From Lutjanus erythropterus (Eukaryota > Chordata > Actinopteri > Lutjaniformes > Lutjanidae), in contig CM034594.1 in assembly GCA_020091685.1 (NCBI GenBank), positions 40,804,015 through 40,868,014 of the forward strand: a DNA stretch of 64,000 bases. Reading direction: 5' to 3'. Below, piece after piece: positions 10,101 to 25,000 of the stretch (position 1 is the first letter of the stretch; each line of letters opens with the position of its first letter). The notes under the pieces were generated by a model. It was not told the DNA's origin. It saw only the letters and a program-made list of their open reading frames with translations, and ran no database searches. The position numbers were made by a program, and so were the translations under genes.

Positions 10101-13100
10101 TAGCAATGGTGACTTGTCTCTGAGGAACTTCTGCTCCTGGCAGCAGCTCTTCAACCCACCAAGCCAGAGGCATCCAGAGCACTATGATACTGCTATGCTC
10201 TTCACCAGAGAGGTGGGTGTCAAGTGCAGCACATACCCGGTTTAGCTTCTTTAGACTGCTGTTGAGATAGATAAATCACACCATCATCTACATATAGTGC
10301 ATTGAACATTTGATGAAAGACGTTTGCCAGAATGTGAGCATGAAAGATAACCATTGACCTTGGAAACAGTTGTTTTATAAAAAGAAATCATAATTCATGG
10401 TCCACTTTCTAGCTTTTATTGAAGAATTTTCATCTATGAATTGCAGATTACGTCAATGAAATGACAAGAGATTGAATGAACAGTGGAAATAGACATCAGC
10501 TATGTGTGAACAACAGACCAAAACTGCTCATAGCAATGACTGAGAAGGGGTCGAAGGTCATTGATGACAACTGAGATATAGTGACAGCTGAGCAGCCTAC
10601 ATGACAACTTTGAGAATGATATATAAATTTCAAACAGCAGGGGCCCAACAGTTGATCCTTGGGGAACACCAAATTTCTTATTAAAAGCAACATTAGTTTC
10701 ATAGGTTTTAGTGTAAAGTTTTAGCTACACAAAATGCTAAATGTTTACAATATTTGGTCATGAAACTATACTTTAAAGCTGCACTAGTGAATATTTATTG
10801 TTTATTAGCTACTGACTGGTGAACACAGTGAAGAATTTTGCAACTAGAAAGTCAGATCTTTGCCCTTGGAGTTGGTGGAGACCAAAACAAAACCAAAAGG
10901 AGAGTGAATACTGAATTTGTATTTCTCAGGTGGCCTGAAACATGACTTTAAATTAAGGTCAATGTTTCTCCAGGTCTGTGTAATGGGTAAACAGTCAATT
11001 TAGTTTGGATAACACATTTGCCATAACAACTTTGTAAGGCCCACCGTATATCTAACCATGAGGGATTTTCTGCTTGTTGTGGAGCTCTGCCCCCAAGTGG
11101 CCAAAAACACCCAAAGAAGATCCATGCAGCTTTAAAATGCTTCAGTATTGGCTAAGCTTGTGTATCATTTTGATTTCAAAGATTCTGATTGTGATTCCGA
11201 TCCTGCTTATTGATTTCAGGTCTCAACAATCCTCCATTATGATTCTTTGAGTGTCCTCCTGCTTACTTCACAGCAGAATTTTGTGAAACGCTAATTATCA
11301 CAAATAAATTTTACCGTTTTTCCACACTGAAAACAGTTGTTGCCATAGGCAGTCCCAGTTTGCCAATTTGCCAATTTCGACCAATCAGAGGCTGTGCTCC
11401 TGACTTGAGAACCACTCAGAGATTTTGCGCCTGCTTGTGAACCAATCAGAGGCTGTGTTCCTGACTTGTGAACCTATCAAAAATTTTGTTGTTGACTTGT
11501 GAACCAAGCAGAAGTTTTGTTGCTGACTTGTGAACCAATCAGAGGGTTTGTTTCTGACTTGTGAACCAATACGAAGTTTTGTTGCTGACTTGTGAACCAA
11601 TCAGAGGTTGTGCTCCTGACTTGTGAACCAATCAGAGGCTGTGTTCCTGACTTGTGAACCTATCAAAAGTTTTGTTGTTGACTTGTGAACCAAGCAGAAG
11701 TTTTGTTCCTGACTTGTGAACCAATCAGAGGGTTTGTTTCTGACTTTGTGAACCAATCAGAGATTGTGTTTCTGACTTGTGAACCAATACGAAGTTTTGT
11801 TGCTGACTTGTGAACCAGTCAGAGGCTGTGTTCCTGACTTTTGTGTGACAGTGCTGATCCATAAATGTATTAATAGATTGATACACTGATCTCATCATGA
11901 GATAACCCTTCAAAATAAAATTTGTGATTATGATGGTAATGAGCTCACCCCAGCGGTAGGCATAACGTGACCGCGGAATTGTGGTAATGTGGTCATCATC
12001 ACAGCCCTAATATTGTGTTTCACGGCTCACAGTGGTTTAAAAGACACACAGATCGGGATGGATTATGACAGTCGAGCCTTTCCTCAGAGCATGGACTGTG
12101 TAGGTCATGACACAACTCGAACACAGTTACGAGTGCTTCATGGTGTTCAGAAGACAATAACCCAGCAAGGATGAGTCATGAATTAAACCTTGGTGGAATT
12201 CAGTCCAGCTGTGGTACATCATGCGGTCTCAGAGGCAACAGACTCAACCACACAGTTACTTGACACCAGAATGCCTCACAACAACACAGATGCACTTTAG
12301 GGCCAGTTGTCTTTAAAGTGGAGGTAACGACTAAAAAAGAGCCCCTCGCTTTGGGATGCTTATTATCACATTTTGCTCAACTAAGACGTGAGATAAGAGA
12401 AAAGATGAAACAAGGTGAGGTTAAAGAAAGCCTTTCTCGCCCTTTGGGTAAATTAAGGATGCTGAAAAGGGATGGAATAATCTTTTCCAAGCAGGGGGGA
12501 TGTCAACAGAGAGCAAACAAACTGTGCTTTATGGATGCTTCAACAGGAAATAAGTTCACAGGTCCTCAGGGTTTGACTTGTGATTGGCTTGTTCTGCTGT
12601 ATTTGGCTGCCTTCTTCCATCTGGTATGTGCCTGCTGACAAGGTGTTAGCAGACAACACATTAGGAGAGTAACTTCCCTGTTATTACATTTTTATAGTTA
12701 AGTGCCCAGCTTGATTTGATGACAGCCTTGGCATTTATCCGCCTACTGCATGACGTTGTGACGTAAATCTAACCCCAGATCAGGGGGATGATGAATAGAA
12801 CATATGGGCTTTTGACGCAGCTTTCAATCGGGGAAACCATCATTCACGCAAACCCGGTTTTTGTTTGTTTTTCCATTTCTGCGGAGATATGCTTTGAAAT
12901 GCAGAGGACGGAAGGTTCCTCGTGGATGAGCTAACTTTAGTGCCGCCACAAATCAGCCCTGACACCATTAAGGCTCTTTAAATGGTCAGGGGTGGAGTGT
13001 GCGGCCGGGTCGGGGTTGAAAATGTATGCCATGCATCCCGTGGTCATGAGAGAAGGCTGCTGCTACTACTGGCTGTTGTGAAACCCAAAACTTACACTCC

Positions 13101-13203
13101 GTCGCATGTAGTGGAAACATTTTCCTCGTCTTCTCTGTGCCGCCTGCGCTATCTGCAAATGTAATACTGCAGCTCGTGGTCTGCAACCCCGTACGTCCCA
13201 CTT

Positions 13204-13243
<40 letters not shown>

Positions 13244-16200
13244 CTGTGTGAGTGATGGATGCTGCTGCGGAACAAGGTGTACAAACACACACGCTGAGCT
13301 GCGTTCAAACGGCAGCTCCAAGTCCAGATGTGTTTCGAATCACAGAGGGGTTCTGCCTTGTGGTTTTACGGGGGCTGAGGCGAGGCCGTGGACGCGTCCG
13401 TCTCCGTCCTACACAGCCAGGCGTCTGTCTTCTCAGGCAGGGAAAGATTTTCTGATAGACCACACTGTTCATTTTCCCACATCACAGCTCTGGACAGCTG
13501 CATGCTGGCGATATTTATTTGCTTTGTTTTATGATGGAAACACTGAGCAACATGTTTTTGATTCGTTTCATAAAAACAACTGGACATAAATAGATGGTGA
13601 AGGTTCACCATCCTACATGATTAATATAACAGTCAGTCAGGGCTGCCCATACACTTTCTATATTTACTATTTGACAGACTAATGTCTTTAACACTGTCAT
13701 AGTCCACCCTGCTGGCTGGTTCTGAGCAAATTGTCCCCACTTTTCAAAGGAAATAGACCTAATTTCAATCAGTCTTATAACAATGCATCAAGCCAATATT
13801 GTCCATGTATTAATCATAGGATATTAAAGGGAAAGTTCCCCCTAAAATGGGACTACGATTGGACTAAATGGCACTCAGCTTGTGGTGCCTAAAATGCCAA
13901 AAAAGATAATCCACAAACCTTGTCATGAGCTGTTACATATAGGAACTACTTTCGTCATGGTAGATTAAAGAGAAAGTAGTTCCAAAGACAGTAAGAAGAA
14001 AGTAGTTCTGGCAGATTCTACCTAGAAAGAAAGTAGTTCCTACATGAAACTGTTTACAACAAGGTCTGTGAATTATCTTGAGTAACCAAGTCATGATCTC
14101 TGGACAGATTCGTTGCTGTTGAGTTTTCAAATGTATTTTTTGGCACTTTGAGCACAACCACAGTGCCTTTTAGTCCCATTATATTTGAGAGAAGGCAGGC
14201 ATCTCTGTGAAAACTCAGCAAGTCATTACCAAAACAAACTAGATGGATAAATAGCACTGCAGGTAACAGGAAAAGCATATATTTTAGATTGTTGGGGCGA
14301 ACTGTCCCTTTAAAAACCCTTTACTCTAGGATTGCACAATTAATCGCAAAATAATCAAAGTCGCAGTATGTCCAAGTGTAAAATCCAAACTGCAGAACCC
14401 AGCAATTTTTTAATAAAGGAAAAATGTGAGAAGAAACAGAGCTACGATGAAGTTCTGCAGTGACGCCAAGATGTCCTGGCCTGAAAGTCTTGTTTTCCAG
14501 ATGTAAGAAAACATGTTTGTTTGGTGCAGACCACAACAAATGTCACATCATTTTAATGGTTTCTTTTAGTTGTTTTCAGTGAAATTGAAAATTGTGATGA
14601 CCATTACCACTACATTCGCACATCGCCATTTCAGTCAAAATAATTTCAGTGTGAGTGTTTTATCATATCGTGCAGGTCTGATTGAGGCTCACTGCACTGA
14701 TTGTCCATGCCAAGACCTCAACCGGAACTGATTTGAATGAAATATTTGAATCCATGACAAGTATGCATTTTAGTTTGAGTGGAAAGTTTGAGCGCTCCAT
14801 GACACCGAGGCTGTTTGGCAGCGATGAGATAATAAAGTGGCTCATGGTATGCAGCTTTTGTTCTACTGGCGTACGTCTGTTGCTGTGGTTCTGCTGGCTT
14901 TTAGCACTTATGAATGATGTCATTCATGTTCCACTGGCAGATGCCCCATCGGAACATACTGAATCTTATTGACATACTGTATGATGATGATGTGCCGCTG
15001 CGTGTTTTATTAGTAGTAGTACGCACTGTATGCCACTTTGACTTGTGGTATGTTGCTGCTGATCAAATGACACAGTCTACACCCCACTGGCAGTGTATGT
15101 ATTTTATAACTGTACCAAACTACTACATCTTTGCTACCTCAAAAAAGTCTCATACTGTTTCATGGAGGTACAACTGAACAGACACTGAGTAAAGTGTAGG
15201 TGTGTTTGATTTATGGACTAAGGCAGGTCAATCATCACTCAGGCAGTAACTAGTGTGTACTGGGGCCCGTTATTAATACTTGAACTGGGGCCCATCCTGG
15301 CTACCTTACACCACTGCAGAGGCTGTGTTTTAGATTTAGTCCAAATTTCAAGTTAATTCATAGTATTTGATTTCATACATGTTGGTCACAAACCACAGTT
15401 GACTTTAATCAAACTGCAGGTGACTGGTGGCTAATAAGATGTAGCATTATGTAGCATAGCAGAATACTATGTATATGGTGTAATATTAATTAACAACCTA
15501 AATGACATGACCCAAAGTAGTCAACTAATGAAAAAAACCTACTGAGATTTGGATGTAGTTTAAGTACCGCCCAGCTGCTGCAAATTGTTGTTAAAGGGAC
15601 AGTTCACCCCAAAATCAAAAATACATATATTTCCCCTGGTTGCAGAGTTTTGGAGACATCAGCCTTAGAGATGTCAGCCTTCTCTACAATATAATGTGAC
15701 TAAATGGCACTGCTTGTGGTGCTCAAAGCACCAAGACATACTTTTGAAAAATTCAAAGCCAGCGTCTCCAATCCACAGACCTTATGGTGAGTATGTATGT
15801 ATGTGGGGAACTGTGTAGAAAATATGTTTACTGTTTACTGTTACTGTTTTACTGTCTTTTAATATCTTAAAATATACAAGAACAGAACAAAATGATGTTC
15901 CACCTGTGATAGCTGTACAGGGGTGATATACAGCTACAGGTAGTCCTGGTAGCTTAGCTGCTATAAAGGTATAGCATTCATTACATCATAGGCAGCTGCC
16001 TTTGTATAACAGTGTATAATTATGGCATTAGTTACCTGTTTTACACAGTAGCTGCAGATGAAAATTGGCACCTGTCAGTCTCATGATGTTTTTATGTGAC
16101 ACACAGCAGCAACATACTGACAGTCAGCAGTGACACGTCTCTGTTATAATAATCAAGCTGGTGGGGGAGTAGTACTTATACAGTACCAGTCAAAAGTTTG

Positions 16201-19200
16201 AACACACTTCTCATTCAGTGTTTTTTCTATATTTTTTCTAAGAAATGTTCAGATTATACCAACAGTGTGCAAAGCTATCTTCAAAGCAAAAGATGGCCAC
16301 TTCAAAAAATCTGAAATATCAAAGAGCAAAGAACTTTTGCACACTTGTTGGTTGACACGTGTAGGAAAAGACCGCAGATTGACAATAAAAAGCAAAAAGA
16401 CTCTCACACACTGTTTTCTGCATGTATATTCAAAGATTTGAAATGTTATTAAATCTTTGATTGCAAAACCAAAAGACAGTGTGTGAGTCTTCCTGCATAA
16501 ATCCATGTAAATGTTAGGGCTGGGCAAAATATCAGTATTATATTAATATTGTGATATGATGCGAGATATAATCTTAGATAGTTATATCATGAAGTGACAC
16601 ACATGCTTTTCAAATTATTTGAAGTTGTGAATTCTTGTGACAAGGGTGTTTTCTGGCACTGAGTGTAAAGATTTAATAAAATACATATATTTAAAACATA
16701 AATCCTTACAGAATACATTTTCATCAAAAATACAAGTTTGGATGCAATAACCGACACAAATGCTTGTGATTTTAGGAATTTTCTTGCGTGAAAATGGAAT
16801 CATCACATTTAAGTTTTTGAACATCTGCATTTGCAGGCTTAAAAAACAGAAATCTCAGATTTTCTCTCCAGTTTCAGTGTTTTCTGTGCTTGTTTGTGTT
16901 GCAGGACATCTGCGGACTGAGGGACTGTGACACAGTGGGTGTGGCTGATGTCGGGACGATGTGTGATCCAAAGAGAAGCTGCTCGGTTATTGAGGACAAC
17001 GGGCTGCAAGCTGCCTTCACAGCTGCACACGAGCTTGGTTAGCTCCCATTTACTGTCACGTGCTTGGGCTGGTCTGTGGGCGTAGGAAAAACTTTTCAAA
17101 TGTAGTGTAATGGGCAAGTTATGTGTAGGTTTAAAGGGAGAGTTTGGACTTTTTGAAGTGGGGTTATATGAGGTACTTATCTATAGTCAGTGAAGAAGGT
17201 GATTGGCACATTTCAGTGTAGGAAACTGAGCAATGTAGTGTTATAGTCAGGGTCAGCAGCAAAACTTCTTTCAGACACTTAAAAAATCAATATCAGTTAA
17301 AGTATACACTATATTTAGAATATTGTCATTGCTTTATCTTGCTGTCAGACAGCCTTTTCTGATGGGATACTTCCATTATAAAGCCAAATATCACACTCTC
17401 CAAAGCCACAAAACTCCATTAGGAAAAACAGCAATTTTATTTAGCAGAGCATGGGAATTGTTGGTCCACTGCTGCCATGATCTGTTATTTTGTTAGGGTT
17501 TTTGCGTGACTTTGGTGAATCTGAACTAACCATTTAAAACAGAAGTCACACGACAACACAAACAAACTAAACAATCGAGGCAGCAGTCGACCAGTAACTC
17601 CCGTGTCCTGTGAGGTAAAAATCACATATTTTTACAATGGAGTTTGGTTGAACAAGTGAGAGCAATATTCAGCTTGTCAGAAAAAGCTGTCCAACAGCAA
17701 GGGAAAGCGGCGAAAATATTGTAAATATAGCGTACACTAATTGTGATTTTTAATTGGGTGGCTAAGAAAATGCTTCGCTGCTGACTGTGTCCACAGCAGT
17801 ACATTGCTTAGATTCTGAGCTGGCGCTCTTGCTGCTTCTCCAAATCGGAGGCCGACCATCATCTACTGTAAGCAATACATTGACTAAGAATAAATACCTC
17901 ATGCAACCGCACTTCAAAATATCTGAACAGTTTCAGTCATTCATAAATACACTTTTGTGCATGAGCATGTGAGATTGGAGTCATTGCATCCTTTTCCCGC
18001 TGCAGGTCATGTGTTGAGCATGCCTCACGACGACTCCAAGACCTGCGAGAGGCTGTTCGGAGATCTGGGAGAAAATTACCTGATGGCTCCTGTGTTTGTC
18101 AACCTCAACAAGACCGCGCCTTGGTCTCCCTGCAGCGCTCTCTACATCACCGAGTTCTTCGACAACGGACACGGTAGGAAATATTTCAGGCCGTCGCCCC
18201 GGCGTGTTAAAAATTACACAGTGAGTAAATCAGGAGCTGAGCGGCCCTGCAGAGACCTTCTGCCAACGTGGACGTCTGCCACCGCGCTGTGGCTCTGTTA
18301 TTAGGGCTGATTCAGAGATGAATAAAACATACTGTTATTCCTCTCGCGCTCTATGGCTTTCCTGCTTAAACATGTCGCTCCCATTAAATTAGGGGTTGTA
18401 AGGATAGTTTATCTTGCCCCAGATTTCCACATCCTCTTCTCCTCGCCCTCTCTGTTTCTTTCCCTACGCCTCCACTGCTCCCTCTCCCCGTCTCGTGTTG
18501 TGCATCTTGTATTGTTTGTATCCTTGCAAGACCTATCAGTGAACCTTCTTTTCCACTGAGTCATTCAATGGACTTCTTCCTGTTCCTCACCTCCTCAGCC
18601 AAAAGCAACAGCTGGTGTCAGCAAAATATGTTCTTTATCAGTTGAAAAATGCCTCCAACAAAAACTCATGTGGCTGAGAATGTTCATTCCGAACTGCGGA
18701 CGTCATTGACGACTCTAGACAAAAAGCTTATTGAATTTAATAAAGTATCATTAGAGGAACAATGAATAAATTCAGATTTAGAATAGCTGTCAAATGTCCA
18801 GATTCAGAGCACAAGGCTGCCTGTAAAACTGCACTGCATTAGCTGCATCTAAATTATTCATTTTTATAGGCAGGACACAACTTGCCCTGAATATTTTTCC
18901 ACTCTAGTCATGCCACACACAAAGAGCAACACATGTACAGTTGTCACAGTACTGCAAAGTCCATAATCTACATAAACCACAGTTTAATACAGTGCTGCTT
19001 TGTATTGAAACCACAGGGGACTGCCTGCTGGACGTCCCGGAGAGCACGATGCCGTTACCGAGCGAGCTGCCAGGCACCAAGTACGGCCTGGACCAGCAGT
19101 GCCAGCAGATATTTGGAGAGGAGTTCGTCCACTGCCCCAACACGTCCGACAGTGATGTCTGCAGCCAGCTGTGGTGTCAGGAGGACGGGACGACGCAGTG

Positions 19201-21979
19201 CTCCACCAAGAACGGCAGCCTGCCCTGGGCCGACGGCACCCCCTGCGGCGCCAACGGGACCTGCCTCCATGGAGCGTGCATGTCGACCCAGGAAGTGATG
19301 CAGCCGCTGGTAAGATCGCGCCTTTATTTGGAAAAGCAGTGGTATAGGCTGATTCTTGAGAATTGGGACAAATCACGTCCTACAAAAAAAAGTATTAAAA
19401 ATTCGAATGTTTTGGAAATTAATTCTTTTAGATTTATATATGTGAACTATATCTAACTTGAAAATGTTGGTCCTTTAAAATTGTGTCCCAGATTTCCATC
19501 AACTCCATCAGGTTTTTACAAATACATGATTTAATCAGGCATAAAAAAGGTTAGCTATACCCTAAGGACCCCTGTCTCACTTCCTGGTTTAAAAAAGGAG
19601 GGAATACTGCTCAGGTGCCGGTAAACTTTCTATTTTGACAAATTCATGAAATAATATTGCTCTCAGATGTGTCTCAACCATAATATGTCAACTTTGTAGC
19701 TCTTCTAAATCAAAGTTAAATAAAAATTACTGTTTAAAAATGTGTATTTTGATCAGCATTAAGAGAACTTTGAGCAACTTTACAAAATAAAATGGCTGCT
19801 CACTACGACTATGCTGTAAAATGAAAAAATTTAATATTTTGTCAGCTCCGTCTGACGTAATATAATCACCTGAAAATAAGAATCGTTGTGTTTTTGTTAC
19901 ATGAGAATGAGCCCTTTACATCTACAGAAGGAGCAGGTCCTCTTCCACAGAGGCCGCCATGTTGCACCGCCATGTTTCTACAGTAGCCCAGAACAGACAA
20001 ACCAAACACTGGCGGCCTTTCTCTTACTTCGCGACTTTTGCGGCCACAAAAGCTTCTCCCACACACTTGGAAGGGGATGATGAGACGAGGTGTTTGCAAT
20101 CGGCAAGTTCAGCGCTAGACGCCACTAAATCCTTCACACTGCTTCCTTTAAAGGTCCACTCGGACATTCATTGTCAATAATTTTTTACAAACTTTTGATC
20201 TCATTAACCTTGAAAGGATGACATCAGTTTACCTCTGTGCCAGTTTACTCCTTGTTACTTGCTGCTTGCTGACAGTGTTTTATTTGCTTGCACTTGCTTG
20301 CTGCTGAGAACTGCCTGAAGGTTTCAATGAGTCACTTCCTTCAAAGAGCGCTGCTCATTTACTCAGAAATAGGGTGATCAAGTTTGTAGTCATACAACTC
20401 ATAAGTCAGCAACTTTGAGACAGTCTCCCACTGCAGACTGATGACAGACAGATGGTGTTTGTTTTCACACTGGGTTTTTGGTATGTAAAGAAAATGTGTC
20501 TATGACTAATGTACGCCTGACAGTTTAATGGTCTGTTAAATTCTTAAATTAACTTTACACCTATTCTGACTTGCCTTGAATGAAACTTTTTTTTTTTTTT
20601 ACATTTTTTCTTTGACCAAAAAGATTCAAAGTTCATTCTTGACCTCAGAAACAGCAGTTAAAGAACATTAAGGCTGCAACTAACAATTATTTTCTTTGTC
20701 AATTCATCTGTCAATTATTTTCTTGATTAATCAATTAGTTGTTTGGTTTATAAAGTGTCAGGTAGTGGTGAAAAATGTCAATCAGTGTTTCTCCCAAGAT
20801 AACACCCTGAAATCTCTTGCTTTGCCCACAGCCCAAAGATATTCAGTTGACTGTCACAAAGGAGTAAAGAACCAGAAAATGTGTGAGAATTTCTTTAAAA
20901 TTGTCTTTAAAATTGTGTCCCAGACTTCTGCCAACTCTGTCACTTTTTTTTTTTTTTTACAAAAACATGATTTAATTGGGCATAATCAGGCTTGTCTCAC
21001 TTCCTGGTTAAAAAAGGAAAACTGCTCAAACGCTGGTAAACTTTCTATTTTTCGACAAATTCGTTAAATAATATTGCTCTCAGATGTGTCTCAACTATAA
21101 CATGCCAACTCTGTAGCCCTTCTAAATAAAATAAACTAAAGCCCTTCAAAGCTAAATAAGAATTATGGTTTAACTTTGAGCAAAAAATAAAATGGCCACC
21201 CAGTATGACTATGCAGTGAAATGAAAATATTTAACATTATGTCAACTCCGTAAGACGTCAGCTCCGTCAGATTTTCCATCTGACAGTTAGCATCATTTAA
21301 TAAAAAATTTAATCACTAGGAGATTGGCAAGGTTTAATTGCCAAGAGTTTGATCATTTAAAATATATTTTCCAGAATAATTGACAAGTAAAAATCAAAAC
21401 CCCCTCAAAATACATTTTTGTCCCAATTCTCAAGAATGAGTGATATTAAGATAAAAAGGTTTGATTAAAAAAAAAATAAAAAAATTCTCTTGCATTCCAT
21501 GACAACAGGCCAAGCCAAGTTGAAGATTGTGTAATTCAATTGAAACGTCCAGAGCAACAACTCAGTACAAAATTTCCATTCTAAATGTGCTGATTTAGGA
21601 AAAAAATCAAGGTTAACCTGCAAACAGAAGTCATCAGTACAACACTAAAGTAAAAACTGTCTCAGTAAGTGCAGATGTGACACTTTTTCATTATTGCAGC
21701 TGTGTGCAGTTTGCAGTAGGAATGTATGAATGAAATGTACTAAAAGTACAGATTACAGCATCGTTGGACTTTGGTGAGTTTAAATCCAGCTGCTGCATGA
21801 TGCCTTTTTATATTTCCTTAAAGAACATTTATACATCTCAGTGTTTCATTTGAGCTCGGTTGCCTTGATATCTTCTCCTTGTGTTATGATCACACATCTG
21901 TTTATGAACCCAGACGTGCTGGCAGTTGGGATGTTAGCCGGTCCAAACTCATAAAACTTCTGGAAAGGACACCCACGTT

Positions 21980-22012
<33 letters not shown>

Positions 22013-25000
22013 TTTCAATTTTGCCTTACAAAGCTGCAGCATGGCAGGTTCCACTAGTGGTGAGTGACACATGTGGCAGGAATGTGGGTAGAGGCAGACA
22101 GCAGGCGCGTGCCGAACTTCAACACAGATTTAGCCTGAAGTCGCCGCACGCCAACACACTGTGCGGCCTCAAACCCAGAAGCCCAGACTGTGGTTTAGGC
22201 TACACAGCTGAGATTGCCTTTGGCACCGAGCTCCGACCGACTACTCTCACTGCTCTTTTTTTCCCCTCTCCTCTCGCTGTGTGTTACCGCAGGTGGTTGT
22301 GGACGGCGGCTGGAGCTCGTGGGGGCCGTGGCAGCAGTGCTCCAGGACATGCGGAGGCGGGGTGGAGTACTCCTACAGGGAGTGCACCGACCCCGTGCCT
22401 CAGAACGGAGGGAAGTACTGCGAGGGACAGAGGGTCCAGTACCAGTCCTGCAACACGCAGCCTTGTGACAATAACAGCGGTGAGAATCAGCACTGAGCAG
22501 CTTTCTAAAAGCAACATCTGAATCTGCTGACAGTCGGTGTTTTGATATTAAAGGGACAGTTCACCCCAATTGAAAAAAAAAAATTCATTTGGCCTTTGGT
22601 GGTGTTTATCCACCACACTTTATGTATCTTATGTATTTTTTTGGTGTGAGTTACAAAGTTTTGGAGATATCAGCCGTAGAGATGTATTCTCTCCAGTATA
22701 ATGGGGCCAAATGGCCCTCGACTTGTGGTGCTCAAAGCACCAAAAAACTACATTTGAAAAATTCAAAACCAGAGTCTCTTTCCAGAAATCATGACTCAAT
22801 TACTCAAGATAATCCACACACTGTGTTGTGAGTGGCTTCATGTAGGAACTACTTTCTTTCTGTGGTAAAATATACTGGAACTACTTTAAAATCTACTGGT
22901 ACTACTTTCTTTCTACTAGAAGAAAGTAGTTCCTACATGAAACTGCAAACAACAAGGTCTGTGGATTATCTTGAGTAACCAGGTCATGATTTTTGCATAG
23001 AGACACTGGATTTTGTTTTTTGGTGCTTTGAGCACCACAAGCTGAGTGGCATTTAGTCTCATCATACTGGAGAGAAGGCAGAAATCTCTACAGCTGATAG
23101 CTACACAATTCTGCAACCCGCACCAAAAAAATCTAGATGGATAAATATCAATAGCTCTATCACTACCGGCCAGGGTAAAAATATGTATTTTTGATATTGG
23201 GGCTATTTGGGGGAGAACTGTCTCTCACATACAGTACATTCAACATTATACCTGAATATTCACATGCCTTTTTGGAAAGAAAAAAAAGATAACTATCCAA
23301 TGGTGTTGCAAACACAATAACTCAATGGAAATCTGAAATAAGACAATAATTGTTTAATTATACTATTAGTTGTCAGTTATTTAAATCAGTTCTGTAGGCA
23401 ACCAGTGTAGTATTTATCTATCATTTGATTACTTTTTTGCATTTTACAGGTATAGCTGGGATTTTTTGAAGTGGGATTTCATGAGGTATTTATCCATAGT
23501 CAGTGTATTACATAGTACATAGTGGTTGGCACACTCTCAATTTGAAGAGTCATCACGGAAGCTAAGCAATGTACTGCTGTGACAGGGTCGGCACTAAAAC
23601 AGATTTTAGCCACCAAAAAAAAAATATTGGTTAAAGTATATGCTATATTTAGAATATTTTCATTGCTTTAACTTGCTGTCAGACAGCCTTTTGTGATGGG
23701 AAATTGATGTCATATAAGCCAAATATTGCTATCTCTTGTTCAACCAGACTCCATTATAAAAATCATTAATTTTACCTTGGAACACAGGCGTTGCTGGTCT
23801 ACCACTGCCTTGATCTGTTACTGTTAGTTTTTGTTATTGTATGACTTTAGTGTGTTTAAAAGGTTAGTTCGGATTCACCATAGTCACACAGTAACTCAAA
23901 CAAACTAACAGATCAAAAGAGCAGTAGACCAATAACTCCTGTGTTCTGTGTGGTAAAATGACTGGTTTTGCTAATGGAGTCTGGTGGCTTTGGAGAGAGC
24001 GATATTTGGCTTCTATAATGGCAGTGTCCCGTCTGATTGCGAGGTAAAGCAGTTAAAATAGTCATTACTCCTGCTGCTTCTCCAACCAGGTAATACACTG
24101 ACTATGGATAAGTACCTCATGCAACCACACTTCAAAAAGTCTGAACTAGCCCTTTAGTATTTATATTGCATATATTTATTGGATGGTATTTTTACCCTTC
24201 TATTTATTCTTCTGTCTTATTTTACTGTTATTCTAATTATTCTCTTTATTACACACTATCTTTTTTAGCATGTATCAAATAATCTGTCTGAACTAAAATT
24301 TAATTTAATTTCATCCTAAACGTATAATCAAGCTGCTCATTATTTCTATAAAAGCCTAAGTGCTGTCTGTCCTTGGGCAACAGTTAATTTTACAGTTACA
24401 GAAAACATCTGATTGATTTCCTGATTCATTATTCAGTCTAAAAATGTCTGAAAATGGCGACGTGCCCACTACTGTTCGGCACAAGGTGACTTCTCCAGAT
24501 TGCTCATTTGTCTGATAATCAATCCAAAACTCAGAAAACGAAATTCCTAATTTCTATTCATGTAAAAATATAAATATTGACATATTCAACATTTTGGCTG
24601 TAGAGTTTAGTTAGAGCTTCCTGTCAGCATGTTGACCTCAGGGTATTGTACACTAAGTTTCGCTCACTCTTTTTCCTTTAGGGAAGAGTTTCAGAGAGGA
24701 GCAGTGTGAGAAGTACAACAGCCCCAACTACCTGGACAAGAACGGGAACATGATGCAGTGGATACCAAAGTACGCTGGTGTTTCTCCCAGAGACAGGTGT
24801 AAGCTGTTCTGCAGGGGCAGGGGCGGCAACGAGTTCAAGGTGTTTGAATCCAAGGTACAGTTTCTACACTCAGAATCACACTACAGCTGACATGTCACAA
24901 TAGAGCTCAACAGTGACCGCCCACTTTTTCAGGGGCTACAGTTCACAAACTGAATTTCATGTTCATTTACTCCATTGATGGTTCAAAAATCCTTCTATAA

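Larger units (their letters stand above)
10213..16904 (+). other. adamts8: adamts8 intron 2
   Basis: A 6.7-kb intron with many repeats: a possible LINE fragment (10560-10695), a higher-order minisatellite (11375-11850), a TG microsatellite (13209-13242), TTAA-flanked elements at 13828-14309 and 15595-15830, a Tc1/mariner-type remnant at 16181-16330 and an AT-rich element start (GGGCTGGGCAAAATATC) near 16517. The GC-richer patch 12980-13450 has open frames but no recognisable protein. I see nothing in 11850-12980. Confidence 0.7.
19352..21437. mobile_element. composite element with exact 21-bp terminal inverted repeats
   Basis: The left end (19352-19372) begins ATTCTTGAGAATTGGGACAA. The right end (21417-21437) is its exact inverse complement. 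Inside, two arms of about 500 bp lie in the same orientation and share phrases such as TCACTTCCTGGTT and AATATTGCTCTCAGATGTGT (first near 19578-19680, second near 20997-21090). Between them are a TTTAAAGG-type element (19856-20147) and an ATTAGTTGCAG-family element (20666-20905). A third, inverted piece of the arm is at 53140-53550. I could not find a target duplication. Confidence 0.6.
19310..22292 (+). other. adamts8: adamts8 intron 5
   Basis: A 2.98-kb intron. Two thirds is one composite element (19352-21437) with nested insertions. A 29-bp AC run lies at 21984-22012. The 22020-22290 stretch is GC-richer with open frames, but I recognise no protein in it. Confidence 0.7.
22480..24681 (+). 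other. adamts8: adamts8 intron 6
   Basis: A 2.2-kb intron carrying two transposon-like repeats (22552-23226 and 23452-24156). The remaining AT-rich sequence at 24160-24680 shows nothing definite. Confidence 0.7.

Noticed and set aside
13137-13589. 150-residue plus-strand frame in adamts8 intron 2
   Set aside because: It runs through the TG microsatellite (CVCVCV) and has no recognisable domain; no splice or start context.
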